Assembly (NCBI GenBank): GCA_037893245.1
Contig: JBAIAA010001109.1
Span: 310,001-374,000, forward strand
Direction: 5' to 3'
Source: Crossaster papposus
Lineage: Eukaryota; Echinodermata; Asteroidea; Velatida; Solasteridae
DNA: 64,000 nt
The notes under the pieces: generated by a model
Told to the model about the DNA's origin: nothing
Database searches by the model: none
What the model saw: only the letters and a program-made list of their open reading frames with translations
Translations under genes and position numbers: made by a program
Part shown: positions 61,901 through 63,649 of the stretch, one piece after another
How positions within the stretch are numbered: the stretch's first letter is position 1
How the letters are laid out: each line of letters starts with the position of its first letter

Positions 61901-63582
61901 TGCTGACAGACATTTCTGGCCTCGCTCGCTGCTGACAAACATTTCCGGCCTCGCCCGCTGCTGACAGACATTTCCGGCCTTGCTCGCTGCTGACAGACAT
62001 TTCTGGCCTTGCTCGCTGCTGACAGACATTTCTGGCCTTGCCCGCTGCTGACAGACATTTCTGGCCTTGCCCGCTGCTGGCAGACATTTCTGGCCTTGCT
62101 CGCTGCTGACAGACATTTCTGGCCTTGCCCGCTGCTGGCAGACATTTCTGGCCTTGCCCGCTGCTGGCAGGCATTTCTGGCCTCGCTCGCTGCTGACAGA
62201 CATTTCCGGCCTCGCTCGCTGCTGACAGACATTTCCGGCCTTGCTCGCTGCTGACAGACATTTCCGGCCTTGCTCGCTGCTGACAGACATTTCCGGCCTT
62301 GCTCGCTGCTGACAGACATTTCCTGCCTTGCTCGCTGCTGACAAACATTTCCGGCCTTGCTCGCTGCTGACAGACATTTCCGGCCTTGCTCGCTGCTGAC
62401 AGACATTTCCGGCCTTGCTCGCTGCTGACAGACATTTCCGGCCTTGCTCGCTGCTGACAGACATTTCCGGCCTTGCTCGCTGCTGACAGACATTTCCGGC
62501 CTTGCTCGCTGCTGACAGACATTTCCGGCCTTGCTCGCTGCTGACAGACATTTCCGGCCTTGCTCGCTGCTGACAGACATTTCCGGCCTTGCTCGCTGCT
62601 GACAGACATTTCCGGCCTTGCTCGCTGCTGACAGACATTTCCGGCCTTGCTCGCTGCTGACAGACATTTCCGGCCTTGCTCGCTGCTGACAGACATTTCC
62701 GGCCTTGCTCGCTGCTGACAGACATTTCCGGCCTTGCTCGCTGCTGACAGACATTTCCGGCCTTGCTCGCTGCTGACAGACATTTCCGGCCTTGCTCGCT
62801 GCTGACAGACATTTCCGGCCTTGCTCGCTGCTGACAGACATTTCTGGCCTTGCTCGCTGCTGACAGACATTTCTGGCCTTGCTCGCTGCTGACAGACATT
62901 TACGGCCTTGCTCGTGACGTGTTTATGCGCCATCTGTTTTAAATCTAGGAAAAACTAGGCAAAACTTTGCGTGTATTTATGTCCTTCAGCGCGAACTGGT
63001 TAAACCCGAACACTGCCAGAAGCAGCACAGTGCATCAGGTAAAAAAAGCTGGTTTTTGTTTAGCATGAAAAACAAGTTTAGGCTATAAACCTGTTTTTGA
63101 TGAGCAAGACTTTTTTGTGCTAAGCAAATATGTGTGCTTACATGTTTTATGAAATTGGCCCCTGTGCGTTGTCGTTTTCAAGAAAAGTGGAGTTTTGTAT
63201 AAATTTCCAACGATTGTCGACCAAACATTAAACAAAACTGTTGATTACAGGCTGTAATGTCCCTTTAATTGTTTATTTTGGAAAATGTTTATTGTTTATT
63301 GTTATTGTTTGACTTGCTAGGCATCTGTTTGCTTGGCATTCACACTCGACTTGCCTACGTACCCTGAACGTCACGAGCGCGGCCATCAAGAACCAACGGA
63401 ACGCCAACCTGAAACGCAGCTCCATGCAAGCGTGGCGGCGAGCGCGACGAGCGAGTCAACTGGTCCGAGAGTCGGAGGTCAGGCTGAGGAAGAAACAGCT
63501 CAGCAATGCATTGTGGGATTGGCGGGGGTACACACAGCGATGCCGCAGCGAGAAGTACAGTCGGATGCGACTGCTGAAATGG
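12942..63582 (+). CDS. Giant SFI1-like tryptophan-repeat (putative centrin-binding) protein, 23 exons, 3' partial
   Basis: Coding join: 12942-13979, 23660-23870, 24471-26134, 26824-26909, 28545-28644, 29685-29764, 31961-32180, 32543-32688, 33886-34062, 34782-34973, 36458-36688, 38332-38564, 38840-39026, 40700-40804, 42539-42764, 45416-45591, 48916-50365, 51466-51672, 52647-52790, 56704-56906, 58151-58241, 61323-61585, 63321-63582. Every junction is phase-consistent: 7692 bases, 2564 codons, no stop, open at the right edge. Residues 1-971 are polar and probably disordered. From about 1005 onward there are some thirty helical units with an aromatic/aliphatic-x-x-W core and Arg/Lys/Gln-rich flanks (for example FGRWRQVARQQ, FLGWREVVQRR, FDCWRKASED), the pattern of SFI1 centrin-binding repeats. 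A Ser/Pro-rich block (1691-2174) splits the array. In SFI1 such helices bind centrins along a filament at centrosomes or basal bodies; that role is inferred here. It could be the SFI1 orthologue or another W-repeat family; human C1orf167, near PEX14 on 1p36, should be tested. Confidence 0.88.
14129..15797. mobile_element. Family B element split by a hAT-like insertion
   Basis: Left part 14129-14553, right part 15565-15797; TIRs TGTGACCTGTCACCACA and complement. Without the insert it is about 650 bp, like other copies. In intron 1 of the SFI1-like gene. Confidence 0.85.
14554..15564. mobile_element. hAT-like nested element, 8-bp TSD
   Basis: ATCCAAAC at 14546-14553 and 15565-15572 is an exact 8-bp duplication. 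The termini TAAGGCCGTGCC and ...GCACACCCTTA are imperfect inverted repeats matching the hAT YARNG end. GGTACCCGGGTACCCG motifs lie near both ends. No transposase domain recognised. Confidence 0.85.
15798..16630. other. Intronic stretch without recognised features
   Basis: AT-rich with several TCGATATATCGA-type words (15800-15835 and 16440-16545). No ORF or family member identified. Confidence 0.4.
16631..17115. mobile_element. Chimera of three element fragments
   Basis: Family D left part (TGTGACCGGCTCTACAAAAA to about 16917), a family G segment (about 16920-17035, GGATATATCTAGGGCGATCA) and the right end of the GTGCCAGGTCACA family (17040-17115). It shows repeated insertion and deletion at one site. 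Confidence 0.6.
17116..17975. other. Intronic stretch without recognised features
   Basis: AT-rich; a few GGTTAGGGTTAG words at 17520-17560. No gene-like signal. Confidence 0.35.
17980..18545. mobile_element. Family D element with nested family F copy
   Basis: Family D text runs up to TATATATCT at 18044, is broken by the palindromic element 18045-18285, and resumes with CCCACAATATCAGCTTTCAT. The D right end is degraded. Confidence 0.65.
18546..19318. other. Intronic stretch with poly-C tract
   Basis: A run of C at 18908-18926; otherwise AT-rich single-copy-looking DNA. No coding signal. Confidence 0.4.
19319..19715. repeat. ~202-bp imperfect tandem duplication
   Basis: GCACCTTTCCATTGTAAATT at 19320 recurs as GCACCTTTTCATTGTAGATT at 19522, and TATAATATTATGCATGTTA closes both units. 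The copies differ at many positions, so the duplication is old. Confidence 0.8.
20141..20592. mobile_element. TGTGACCTGGCACC long-TIR element
   Basis: Ends TATGTGACCTGGCACCTCAA and CGTGGTGCCAGGTCACATA. A related right end is at 17075-17115. No ORF. Confidence 0.75.
20623..21048. mobile_element. TGTGACCTGTTCCAACG long-TIR element
   Basis: Ends ATGTGACCTGTTCCAACGAA and TTCGTTGGAACAGGTCACAT, 426 bp. A right-end remnant is at 35530-35575. Lies 30 bp from the preceding element. Confidence 0.8.
21545..21795 (+). mobile_element. Family A TTAA MITE, copy 5
   Basis: TTAACCAGTTGGCGCCGG...CGCGAACTGGTTAA, ~251 bp, in intron 1 of the SFI1-like gene. Confidence 0.85.
21818..22054 (-). mobile_element. Family A TTAA MITE, copy 6
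   Basis: Opposite orientation, 22 bp from copy 5; the left TIR is diverged (TTAATCAGTTCACGTCGG) and the right one is intact. Confidence 0.85.
22335..22677. mobile_element. Palindromic element
   Basis: CAATTGACCATTTGCGTGTG ... AAGCTTGGCACAGTTTG at the left pairs with CAAACTGTGCCAAGCTG-type sequence ... CACACGCAAATGGCCAATTG at the right. Arms of about 85 bp, inner loop about 170 bp. Confidence 0.65.
22678..22810 (-). pseudogene. Fossil transposon ORF with CIICQSD motif
   Basis: The minus strand reads AICIICQSDNPPRCSEIHQ, VRNLKVK and SLQSPNAAES in one frame. Shares text with 9440-9590. Confidence 0.45.
22905..23158 (+). pseudogene. LINE (CR1/L2-like clade) 3' end fragment
   Basis: Decayed translation AFQTAAPKLWNKLPGHI, then in another frame FKTEVKTYLFKLAF: the familiar C-terminal end of such reverse-transcriptase ORFs. 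It is followed by a tail ATGCGCGCTATATAAATTTA. Stops and a frameshift make it dead. Confidence 0.75.
23164..23442. mobile_element. Inverted-repeat element CCAAATAGGCACTTAGG
   Basis: Ends CCAAATAGGCACTTAGGGAG and CTCCCCAAGTGCCTATTTGG; the words CACTTAGGGAGACA and GTCTCCCTAAGTG also recur inside. Confidence 0.65.
23660..23870 (+). CDS. SFI1-like gene exon 2
   Basis: Starts EPPKTPEHWLVEPLRRLSS and ends HPEQHLES plus a split codon. Acceptor TCTGTTTAG, donor GTAAAT. It is polar and has no recognised domain. It follows a 9.7-kb intron made largely of repeats. Confidence 0.82.
23871..24470. other. Intron 2 of the SFI1-like gene
   Basis: No repeat family recognised. AT-rich, ends with a good pyrimidine tract before 24471. 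Confidence 0.6.
24471..26134 (+). CDS. SFI1-like gene exon 3 (long disordered exon)
   Basis: Residues about 417-971 (VHRIEALIVQSPVPLS to QQKIKNN). Rich in Ser, Asp, Glu, Arg and Thr, with acidic clusters such as EPDEEKETEKRDEDKD; no hydrophobic core and no W repeats. GC content is higher than in the flanking introns, as expected for coding sequence. Acceptor CTTCAAACAG, donor GTAAGT, phase 0 end. Confidence 0.88.
26135..26823. other. Intron 3 of the SFI1-like gene
   Basis: No recognised element; homopolymer T run at 26328-26352. Confidence 0.6.
26824..26909 (+). CDS. SFI1-like gene exon 4
   Basis: Short basic exon, VKHPTRVPRPQKSAGLPKK onward, with donor AG|GTAAAT. It links the disordered half to the repeat half. 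Phase 0 in, phase 2 out, which matches both neighbours. Confidence 0.82.
27281..27576. mobile_element. hAT-like MITE, 8-bp TSD
   Basis: AACATAAG at 27273-27280 and 27577-27584 is an exact duplication. TIRs CAGGGTTCTAGC and GCTAGAACGCTG. GC-rich ends (CGCCCGGCAC repeats), AT-rich core. Confidence 0.88.
27678..27899. mobile_element. piggyBac-like TTAA MITE (family I)
   Basis: TTAACCCTTTAAGCTCAG at the left, CTGAGTGCAAAGGGTTAA at the right, 222 bp. TTAA plus a CCCTTT end is the piggyBac signature. Confidence 0.75.
28545..28644 (+). CDS. SFI1-like gene exon 5
   Basis: Encodes RSPRQTFSILWAFKMLDIL and then an acidic helix. The first W-containing helix appears here. The acceptor is an ambiguous NAGNAG (CTAGCAG): using the upstream AG would start the exon at 28542 and add one codon without changing frame. 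Confidence 0.82.
28671..28794. mobile_element. Family G element, left part, cut by MITE
   Basis: AAAGGATACACAATTTTGCA to AACAGGTCAG, immediately followed by the family A copy at 28795. The continuation is missing. Confidence 0.7.
28795..29036 (-). mobile_element. Family A TTAA MITE, copy 7
   Basis: Inserted at TTAA of the family G word GGTCAGTTAA. TIRs CCAGTTCGTGCCGG / CTGGCGCGAACTGG. Confidence 0.85.
29037..29311. mobile_element. Family G element, left part
   Basis: AAGTAGGATACACCATTTGC to GACAGGTCAG; again ends at the MITE inserted in GGTCAGTTAA. Confidence 0.75.
29312..29555 (+). mobile_element. Family A TTAA MITE, copy 8
   Basis: TTAACCAGTTCGCACCGG...CCGGCGCGATCTGGTTAA. Same host position as copy 7, opposite orientation. 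Confidence 0.85.
29685..29764 (+). CDS. SFI1-like gene exon 6
   Basis: Encodes LYWFRRWHKNVRLIK followed by a strongly charged helix REEREEQQN. A W-repeat core is clear. Acceptor TTGTTTATTTAG, donor GTCAGT, phase 2 end. Confidence 0.85.
29924..30557. mobile_element. Family B long-TIR element
   Basis: TGTGACCTGTCACCACAATA...TATTGTGGTAACAGGTCACA, ~634 bp, in intron 6. Confidence 0.85.
30558..31437. mobile_element. Family E element with nested family C copy
   Basis: Family E ends TGTGAGGGGTTCTGGCAAAA and TTTTGCCAGAACACCTCACA. It is interrupted at 30786-31231 by a family C element (GTGACCCGCTCCGGGAAAAG...CCTGGAGCGGGTCAC). An intact E copy is at 41405-41846. Confidence 0.8.
31477..31882. mobile_element. 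Family H TTAA MITE, copy 1
   Basis: TTAAAGGGATCGTATACGTT...AACGTATACGATCCCTTTAA, 406 bp. Second copy at 36017-36411, very similar. Confidence 0.88.
31961..32180 (+). CDS. SFI1-like gene exon 7
   Basis: Contains repeat cores CLRAWTLAPPC, LRGLQWAVVQSR and AVSRWGKCAKCRHFVI. Acceptor CTTTTAAAG, donor GTGAGT. It lies 78 bp downstream of a TTAA-flanked MITE (31477-31882). Confidence 0.86.
32543..32688 (+). CDS. SFI1-like gene exon 8
   Basis: WRDLYRVRTERAQLL, then VTFQTWKDRYHLAQK. Acceptor AAATTCAG, donor AA|GTAAGA, phase 2 end. Confidence 0.86.
33095..33247 (+). other. 50-codon acidic ORF, probable transposon N-terminus remnant
   Basis: ATG at 33095, MAGEEDSSGPGSAYSTESDE ... ending NLSRPSTE at TGA. 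The Ser/Asp/Glu-rich start resembles the N-terminus of a transposase-type gene, but nothing follows. Lies in intron 8. Confidence 0.3.
33886..34062 (+). CDS. SFI1-like gene exon 9 (GC donor)
   Basis: Repeat cores GFQHWKLFTSQSKVK and AWVIMRVVYAQTQKAH. The donor is AG|GCAAGT, so the following intron is of the GC-AG class; the rest of the donor is a perfect consensus and the phase fits exon 10. Confidence 0.85.
34185..34560. mobile_element. Family D element fragment
   Basis: TGACCGGCTCTTCAAAAAGG...CAACGTACGCTTTCATTTAG...GAAAAAACAGGCTTTGAAAT; right end lost. Intron 9. Confidence 0.6.
34782..34973 (+). CDS. SFI1-like gene exon 10
   Basis: Two repeat cores, VIRTWVRGSQLTKAERR and HFRRWKEESIVLRVKQR. 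Acceptor TATCTTGCAG, donor AG|GTAAAC. Confidence 0.88.
35083..35447. mobile_element. Family G element, full length
   Basis: TTAAAGGTAGTATACACCAT...ATGGTGTATCCTACCTTTAA, ~365 bp. The last ~54 bp correspond to one unit of the large minisatellite. Confidence 0.82.
35609..36016. repeat. AAAGGTTTTGAAAGGT-rich element with internal duplication
   Basis: Starts GTGCAGTTGCCGTAGAATTG, contains two ~128-bp tandem units (35641 and 35769, GTTTCCTGGACTGAAGG), ends AAACCATAGGAGGGTTA. A second copy is at 45623-46258. Confidence 0.75.
36017..36411. mobile_element. Family H TTAA MITE, copy 2
   Basis: Same ends as copy 1; inserted at the edge of the AAAGGT-rich element and 46 bp before exon 11. Confidence 0.88.
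36458..36688 (+). CDS. SFI1-like gene exon 11
   Basis: Three cores: YAWELWTLRLQRQQLY, FGRWRQVARQQKEA and FESWRSYVNRQNE. The spacing of about 33 residues between W cores is typical of the family. The acceptor CATGCAG lies only 46 bp after the end of a MITE (36017-36411). Confidence 0.9.
36768..37457. mobile_element. Family D element with family F inserted near its end
   Basis: TGTGACC, then the palindromic element 36777-37021, then GCTCTACAAAAAGGTGTATT...TTTTTGTAGAGCCGGTCACA. Intron 11. Confidence 0.78.
37461..38058. mobile_element. Family B long-TIR element
   Basis: TGTGACCTGTCACCACAAAA...TTTTGTGGTGACAGGTCACA; directly abuts the preceding family D end. Confidence 0.85.
38332..38564 (+). CDS. 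SFI1-like gene exon 12
   Basis: Cores LLTWSARLRVHQAKL, RAWSLACVRRA and HRWRERVRHRRLEERL. Acceptor TTTCTCAG, donor GTGAGA, phase 1 end. Confidence 0.9.
38840..39026 (+). CDS. SFI1-like gene exon 13
   Basis: Cores FKRWMLAYRVALQDQQ and LLSWRLLAKESK, then DWKQLA at the exon end. The intron before it is short (275 bp). Donor AG|GTGCGT. Confidence 0.9.
39935..40065. mobile_element. Family G element fragment
   Basis: TTAAAGGTAGGATACACCAT to GGCATCCAGCAAAATGAT; truncated. Intron 13. Confidence 0.65.
40215..40590. repeat. Degenerate TCCATCA-type tandem repeat
   Basis: Irregular units such as CCTGAATCCATCAAACTCCT and CCTGAGTCCATCATAATCCA. Looks like a decayed minisatellite. Confidence 0.6.
40700..40804 (+). 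CDS. SFI1-like gene exon 14
   Basis: Cores FDAWREIVLRRKACEQ and FVTWR at the splice site. Acceptor AACCCTAG, donor AG|GTAGGA. Confidence 0.87.
40895..40958 (+). repeat. tRNA-like B-box remnant
   Basis: CCCGGGTTCGAATCCCGCCT resembles an RNA polymerase III B box; a similar, more decayed piece is at 58380-58417. Both are followed directly by TGTGACC elements. Not a whole tRNA. Confidence 0.45.
40960..41405. mobile_element. Family C-related long-TIR element
   Basis: TGTGACCCGCTCCATCGAAA...GATGGAGCGGGTCACA, 446 bp. It joins family E through CACATATGTGAG. Confidence 0.8.
41405..41846. mobile_element. Family E long-TIR element, intact
   Basis: TGTGAGGGGTTCTGGCAAAA...TTTTGCAAGAACCCCTCACA. Intron 14. 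Confidence 0.82.
41850..42462. mobile_element. Family B long-TIR element, right end eroded
   Basis: TGTGACCTGTCACCACAAAA at the left; the right end reaches ACTCTCATTTTGT and stops. Abuts family E. It ends about 76 bp before exon 15. Confidence 0.8.
42539..42764 (+). CDS. SFI1-like gene exon 15
   Basis: Cores FLGWREVVQRRLNLK and FDCWRKASEDGML. Acceptor GTCCACAG, donor GTAAGG, phase 0 end. A short inverted-repeat element with a 10-bp minisatellite (42792-43190) starts 27 bp after the exon. Confidence 0.9.
42792..43190. mobile_element. Short inverted-repeat element carrying a minisatellite
   Basis: TIRs TGTAGTCGAGTCC and GGACTCGACTACA. The interior has ~6 units of GGGACTTGGCA (11 bp) and then ~14 of GGGACTTGCA (10 bp) at 42982-43172. 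Confidence 0.8.
43204..43860. mobile_element. Family D element split by family A MITE
   Basis: TGTGACCGGCTCAAAAAAGA at the left, TTTGTGGAGTGGGTCGCA at the right; the family A copy 43335-43577 sits at CATCTTTAA. Confidence 0.75.
43335..43577 (-). mobile_element. Family A TTAA MITE, copy 9
   Basis: TTAACCAGTTCGCGCCGG...CGACGCGAACTGGTTA. Intron 15. Confidence 0.85.
43998..44373. mobile_element. Family G element, full length
   Basis: TTAAAGGTACGATACACCAT...ATGGTGTAGCCTACCTTTAA. It contains the uninterrupted word GGTCAGTTAAACGATA that is the insertion point in the 28.8-29.3-kb copies. Confidence 0.82.
44496..45371. mobile_element. Putative inverted-repeat element ATGGACCGATCC
   Basis: ATGGACCGATCC at the left, GGATCGGTCCAT at the right, ~876 bp, no recognisable ORF. 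The inner GCAACGG/CCGTTGC words are weak. Single copy here. Confidence 0.5.
45416..45591 (+). CDS. SFI1-like gene exon 16
   Basis: Cores FFNVWSKNAKQQ and YQHWKRQLLVHN. Acceptor TTGTTATAG, donor AG|GTGTGT, phase 2 end. Confidence 0.87.
45623..46258. repeat. AAAGGTTTTGAAAGGT-rich element, copy 2
   Basis: GTGCAGTTACCATAGAGCTG to AAACCATAGGAGGGTTA, intron 16. Only one of the two 128-bp inner units of copy 1 is present; other blocks (GGTCTGGCCGTTTTCTGATA) are extra. Confidence 0.7.
46326..46910. mobile_element. Mariner-like foldback element with TA duplication
   Basis: TA + CAGGGTGTCTCTAAAAAAAG...CTTTTTTTAGAGACACCCTG + TA, 585 bp. The two halves are long inverted repeats (for example GGATGACTGAACGAACAAGA and its complement). 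No transposase. Confidence 0.85.
47019..47436. mobile_element. Family B2 element, left end damaged
   Basis: TGTGACCGGAGCGTAAAGTC...TTTTGTGATTACAGGTCACA; about 14 bp of the left terminus are missing compared with 703-1131. Confidence 0.8.
47660..48099 (-). mobile_element. Family A MITE with inserted GATCCTCGATCG repeat (copy 10)
   Basis: TTAACCAGCTAGCCCCGG at the left and CCCGGCGTGAACC at the right, with ~200 bp of foreign sequence at about 47797-47993 (ACGATCGAGGGTCGAAACAC...GATCCTCGATCG). A related inverted piece is at 27035-27095. Confidence 0.75.
48440..48535. repeat. 18-bp minisatellite GTGTCACAGTGTCGAGTC
   Basis: Four to five units set in a larger AGTCGAGT-rich stretch (48360-48660), intron 16. 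Confidence 0.8.
48916..50365 (+). CDS. SFI1-like gene exon 17 (long Ser/Pro-rich exon)
   Basis: Starts with one repeat, FQAWHQDTKSTYEELTE, then becomes a ~450-residue low-complexity region rich in Ser, Pro and Arg. It has internal near-repeats: RRRASLDQTLLSP and TRSASVDQGLLSS; SKSLSPLSPRSHLSRVL and SKSISPLSLRSLASRTL. Many S-P and R-x-x-S sites suggest phosphorylation (inference). Donor GTACGT, phase 0 end. Confidence 0.9.
50505..50665. mobile_element. Family G element fragment
   Basis: CACCATTTGCAGATATCAAA...GGCATCCAGTAAAATGATTG...; both ends missing. Intron 17. Confidence 0.6.
50945..51358. mobile_element. Family B2 element
   Basis: TGTGACCTGTCATCACAAAA...TTTTGTGATGACAGGTCACA, 414 bp, opposite internal orientation to 703-1131. 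Confidence 0.85.
51466..51672 (+). CDS. SFI1-like gene exon 18
   Basis: The W-repeat array resumes: FNQWLDYARRRRDLREL and LMTWQRRCRVERL. Acceptor CATCTTAG, donor GTGAGC, phase 0 at both ends. Confidence 0.87.
51726..51958 (-). mobile_element. Family A TTAA MITE, copy 11
   Basis: TTAACCAGTTAGCACCGG...CCGGCGCAAACTGGTTA, intron 18, 53 bp after exon 18. Confidence 0.83.
52207..52449 (+). mobile_element. Family A TTAA MITE, copy 12
   Basis: TTAACCAGTTCGCGCCGG...CCGGCGCGAACTGGTTAA, ~243 bp; both termini perfect, so among the youngest. Confidence 0.87.
52647..52790 (+). CDS. SFI1-like gene exon 19
   Basis: Cores LKTWIQYGQNHRRHL and FSIWKTK. Acceptor TAATATCAG, donor GTAGAG, phase 0 at both ends. 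A family A MITE lies on each side (52207-52449 and 52862-53078). Confidence 0.87.
52862..53078 (+). mobile_element. Family A TTAA MITE, internally deleted (copy 13)
   Basis: TTAACCAGTCCGAGCCGACG...CCGGCGCGAACTGGTTAA; about 27 bp are missing just inside the left TIR. Confidence 0.83.
53093..53473. mobile_element. Family G element, full length
   Basis: TTAAAGGTAGGATACACCAT...ATGGTGTATACTACCTTTAA, nested in the family F copy. Confidence 0.83.
53790..55802 (+). repeat. 54-bp minisatellite, ~37 units
   Basis: Unit TTACCAATGGTGTATCCTAC + CTTTACATCCACCCATTCCT + GATAATTCAAGCAA. It equals the right terminal segment of family G. 54 is divisible by 3, so 18-residue repeat frames run open on both strands; these are not genes. 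In intron 19. Confidence 0.95.
55804..56193. mobile_element. Tigger/pogo-like MITE inserted in the minisatellite
   Basis: TA at 55802-55803 and 56194-56195; TIRs CAGTCAAACCT and AGGTTTGACTG, with GCGGCCAC words near each end. 390 bp. The host unit reads CTGATAATTCAAGC without it, so the insertion is cleanly defined. Confidence 0.88.
56196..56410 (+). repeat. 54-bp minisatellite, continuation
   Basis: Four more units after the inserted element; they run into a SINE body fragment (GGGACGTAAAGCC) at 56408-56605, then one more unit at about 56625-56690 just before exon 20. Confidence 0.9.
56704..56906 (+). CDS. SFI1-like gene exon 20
   Basis: Cores VHNWKGYVQQTVDLE and LRSWKLQTWQLLEVQ. The pyrimidine tract of its acceptor runs straight out of the last 54-bp minisatellite unit. 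Its last 19 bases and the donor AG|GTACAT are repeated 213 bp downstream (see tandem duplication). Confidence 0.88.
56888..57314. repeat. 213-bp tandem duplication spanning the exon 20 donor
   Basis: Copy 1 56888-57100, copy 2 57101-57314, high identity. Each begins ACCGAGTCATCACAACGAG|GT. The second donor would bring an in-frame TAG soon after the first donor position, so only the first gives a long product. Confidence 0.9.
57652..57892 (-). mobile_element. Family A TTAA MITE, copy 14
   Basis: TTAACCAGTTCGCGCTGG...CCGGCGCGAACTAGTTAA, intron 20. Confidence 0.85.
58151..58241 (+). CDS. SFI1-like gene exon 21
   Basis: Short exon: CLITWTKWTKDEVTRREKL then a basic helix ending KRIKQL. Acceptor TTTTCTGAAG, donor GTGAGA. 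Phase 2 in, 0 out, fitting both neighbours. Confidence 0.82.
58419..58530. mobile_element. Family B element, truncated by Penelope-like insertion
   Basis: TGTGACCTGTCACCACAAAA to about GTACATAACACTT, then the Penelope-like palindrome begins. Confidence 0.7.
58542..59796 (-). pseudogene. Penelope-like retroelement 3' part with GIY-YIG endonuclease
   Basis: The minus strand has a 266-codon open frame at 58996-59796. Seen: a Cys cluster (C130, C134, C137) and a GIY-YIG-type core with VIYLISC (169-175), [10 protein letters not shown] (181-190), R193 and H197; it ends PHGLNIQLGND. Penelope-like elements encode a reverse transcriptase followed by such a nuclease; the reverse transcriptase part is absent here. 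The frame's first ~15 codons come from the neighbouring inverted copy, so the ATG is not native. The element's 3' flank runs down to about 58542. Confidence 0.85.
59783..60646 (+). pseudogene. Inverted second copy of the Penelope-like element
   Basis: Repeats 58545-59460 in the opposite direction: SLDASPPIQHGTFKCSSR to PNHCISDMILQGIES. A ~40-bp deletion near 60130 removes the SLGHRKESVRLSREKV part and breaks the frame. The 3' flank, including poly-C and TCTCTGAAGAAGATCTTG, is kept. Confidence 0.85.
60799..60977. mobile_element. Family B deletion derivative (~180 bp)
   Basis: Both termini (TGTGACCTGTCGCCACAATA / TTTTGTGGTGACAGGTCACA) are present but most of the interior is missing. Confidence 0.82.
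61090..61205 (+). mobile_element. SINE 3' fragment
   Basis: TTACGAGCTACATTGCCTAG ... GGTTTCATTACC and an (AAT)n-like tail, as in the SINE at 6478. It lies about 117 bp before exon 22. Confidence 0.6.
61323..61585 (+). CDS. SFI1-like gene exon 22
   Basis: Cores VWCHWRSQRTKLQAARAF, VGRWSVYVARRRQRD and RETWTTWKWQTQQ. The acceptor (GATTTTGAAG) has a weak pyrimidine tract, so the 5' edge is less certain than the reading frame. Donor AA|GTAAGT. Confidence 0.83.
61648..63003 (+). mobile_element. Family A MITE with a massively expanded interior (copy 15)
   Basis: Left end AACAAGTTCGCACCGGGATT, right end GCGCGAACTGGTTAA, as in other family A copies, but 1356 bp long instead of ~240. The excess is the 29-bp array at 61779-62905. 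Intron 22. Confidence 0.9.
61779..62905. repeat. 29-bp satellite array, ~39 units
   Basis: Unit CCGGCCTTGCTCGCTGCTGA + CAGACATTT. The middle units are nearly identical; edge units carry TTCTGG, CCCGC or CTGGCAG variants. Because 29 is not a multiple of 3, all three minus-strand frames give the same 29-residue repeat (MSVSSEQGRKCL...) without stops. I regard it as non-coding. Confidence 0.95.
63044..63165. mobile_element. Family F fragment
   Basis: TAGCATGAAAAACAAGTTTA ... TGTGCTAAGCAAATATGTGT ... ATGAAATTGGCCCC: right part only. Confidence 0.6.
63321..63582 (+). CDS. SFI1-like gene exon 23 (last one in window)
   Basis: Cores LFAWHSHSTCLRTL, MQAWRRARRASQL and LWDWRGYTQRCRSEKY. Acceptor GACTTGCTAG, donor GTAGGA, phase 0, so further exons must follow beyond the window. 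Confidence 0.87.
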
Positions 63583-63649
63583 GTAGGAGGTTCCATACTG
63601 AATTGAATTGATGCTCTTTTAGTTGTACTGTTTCAGACAAGATTACAGG

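Noticed and set aside
61670..62933. Three overlapping ~380-409-codon minus-strand ORFs
   Set aside because: They are the same 29-bp tandem repeat read in three frames; no start context, no splice or promoter evidence.
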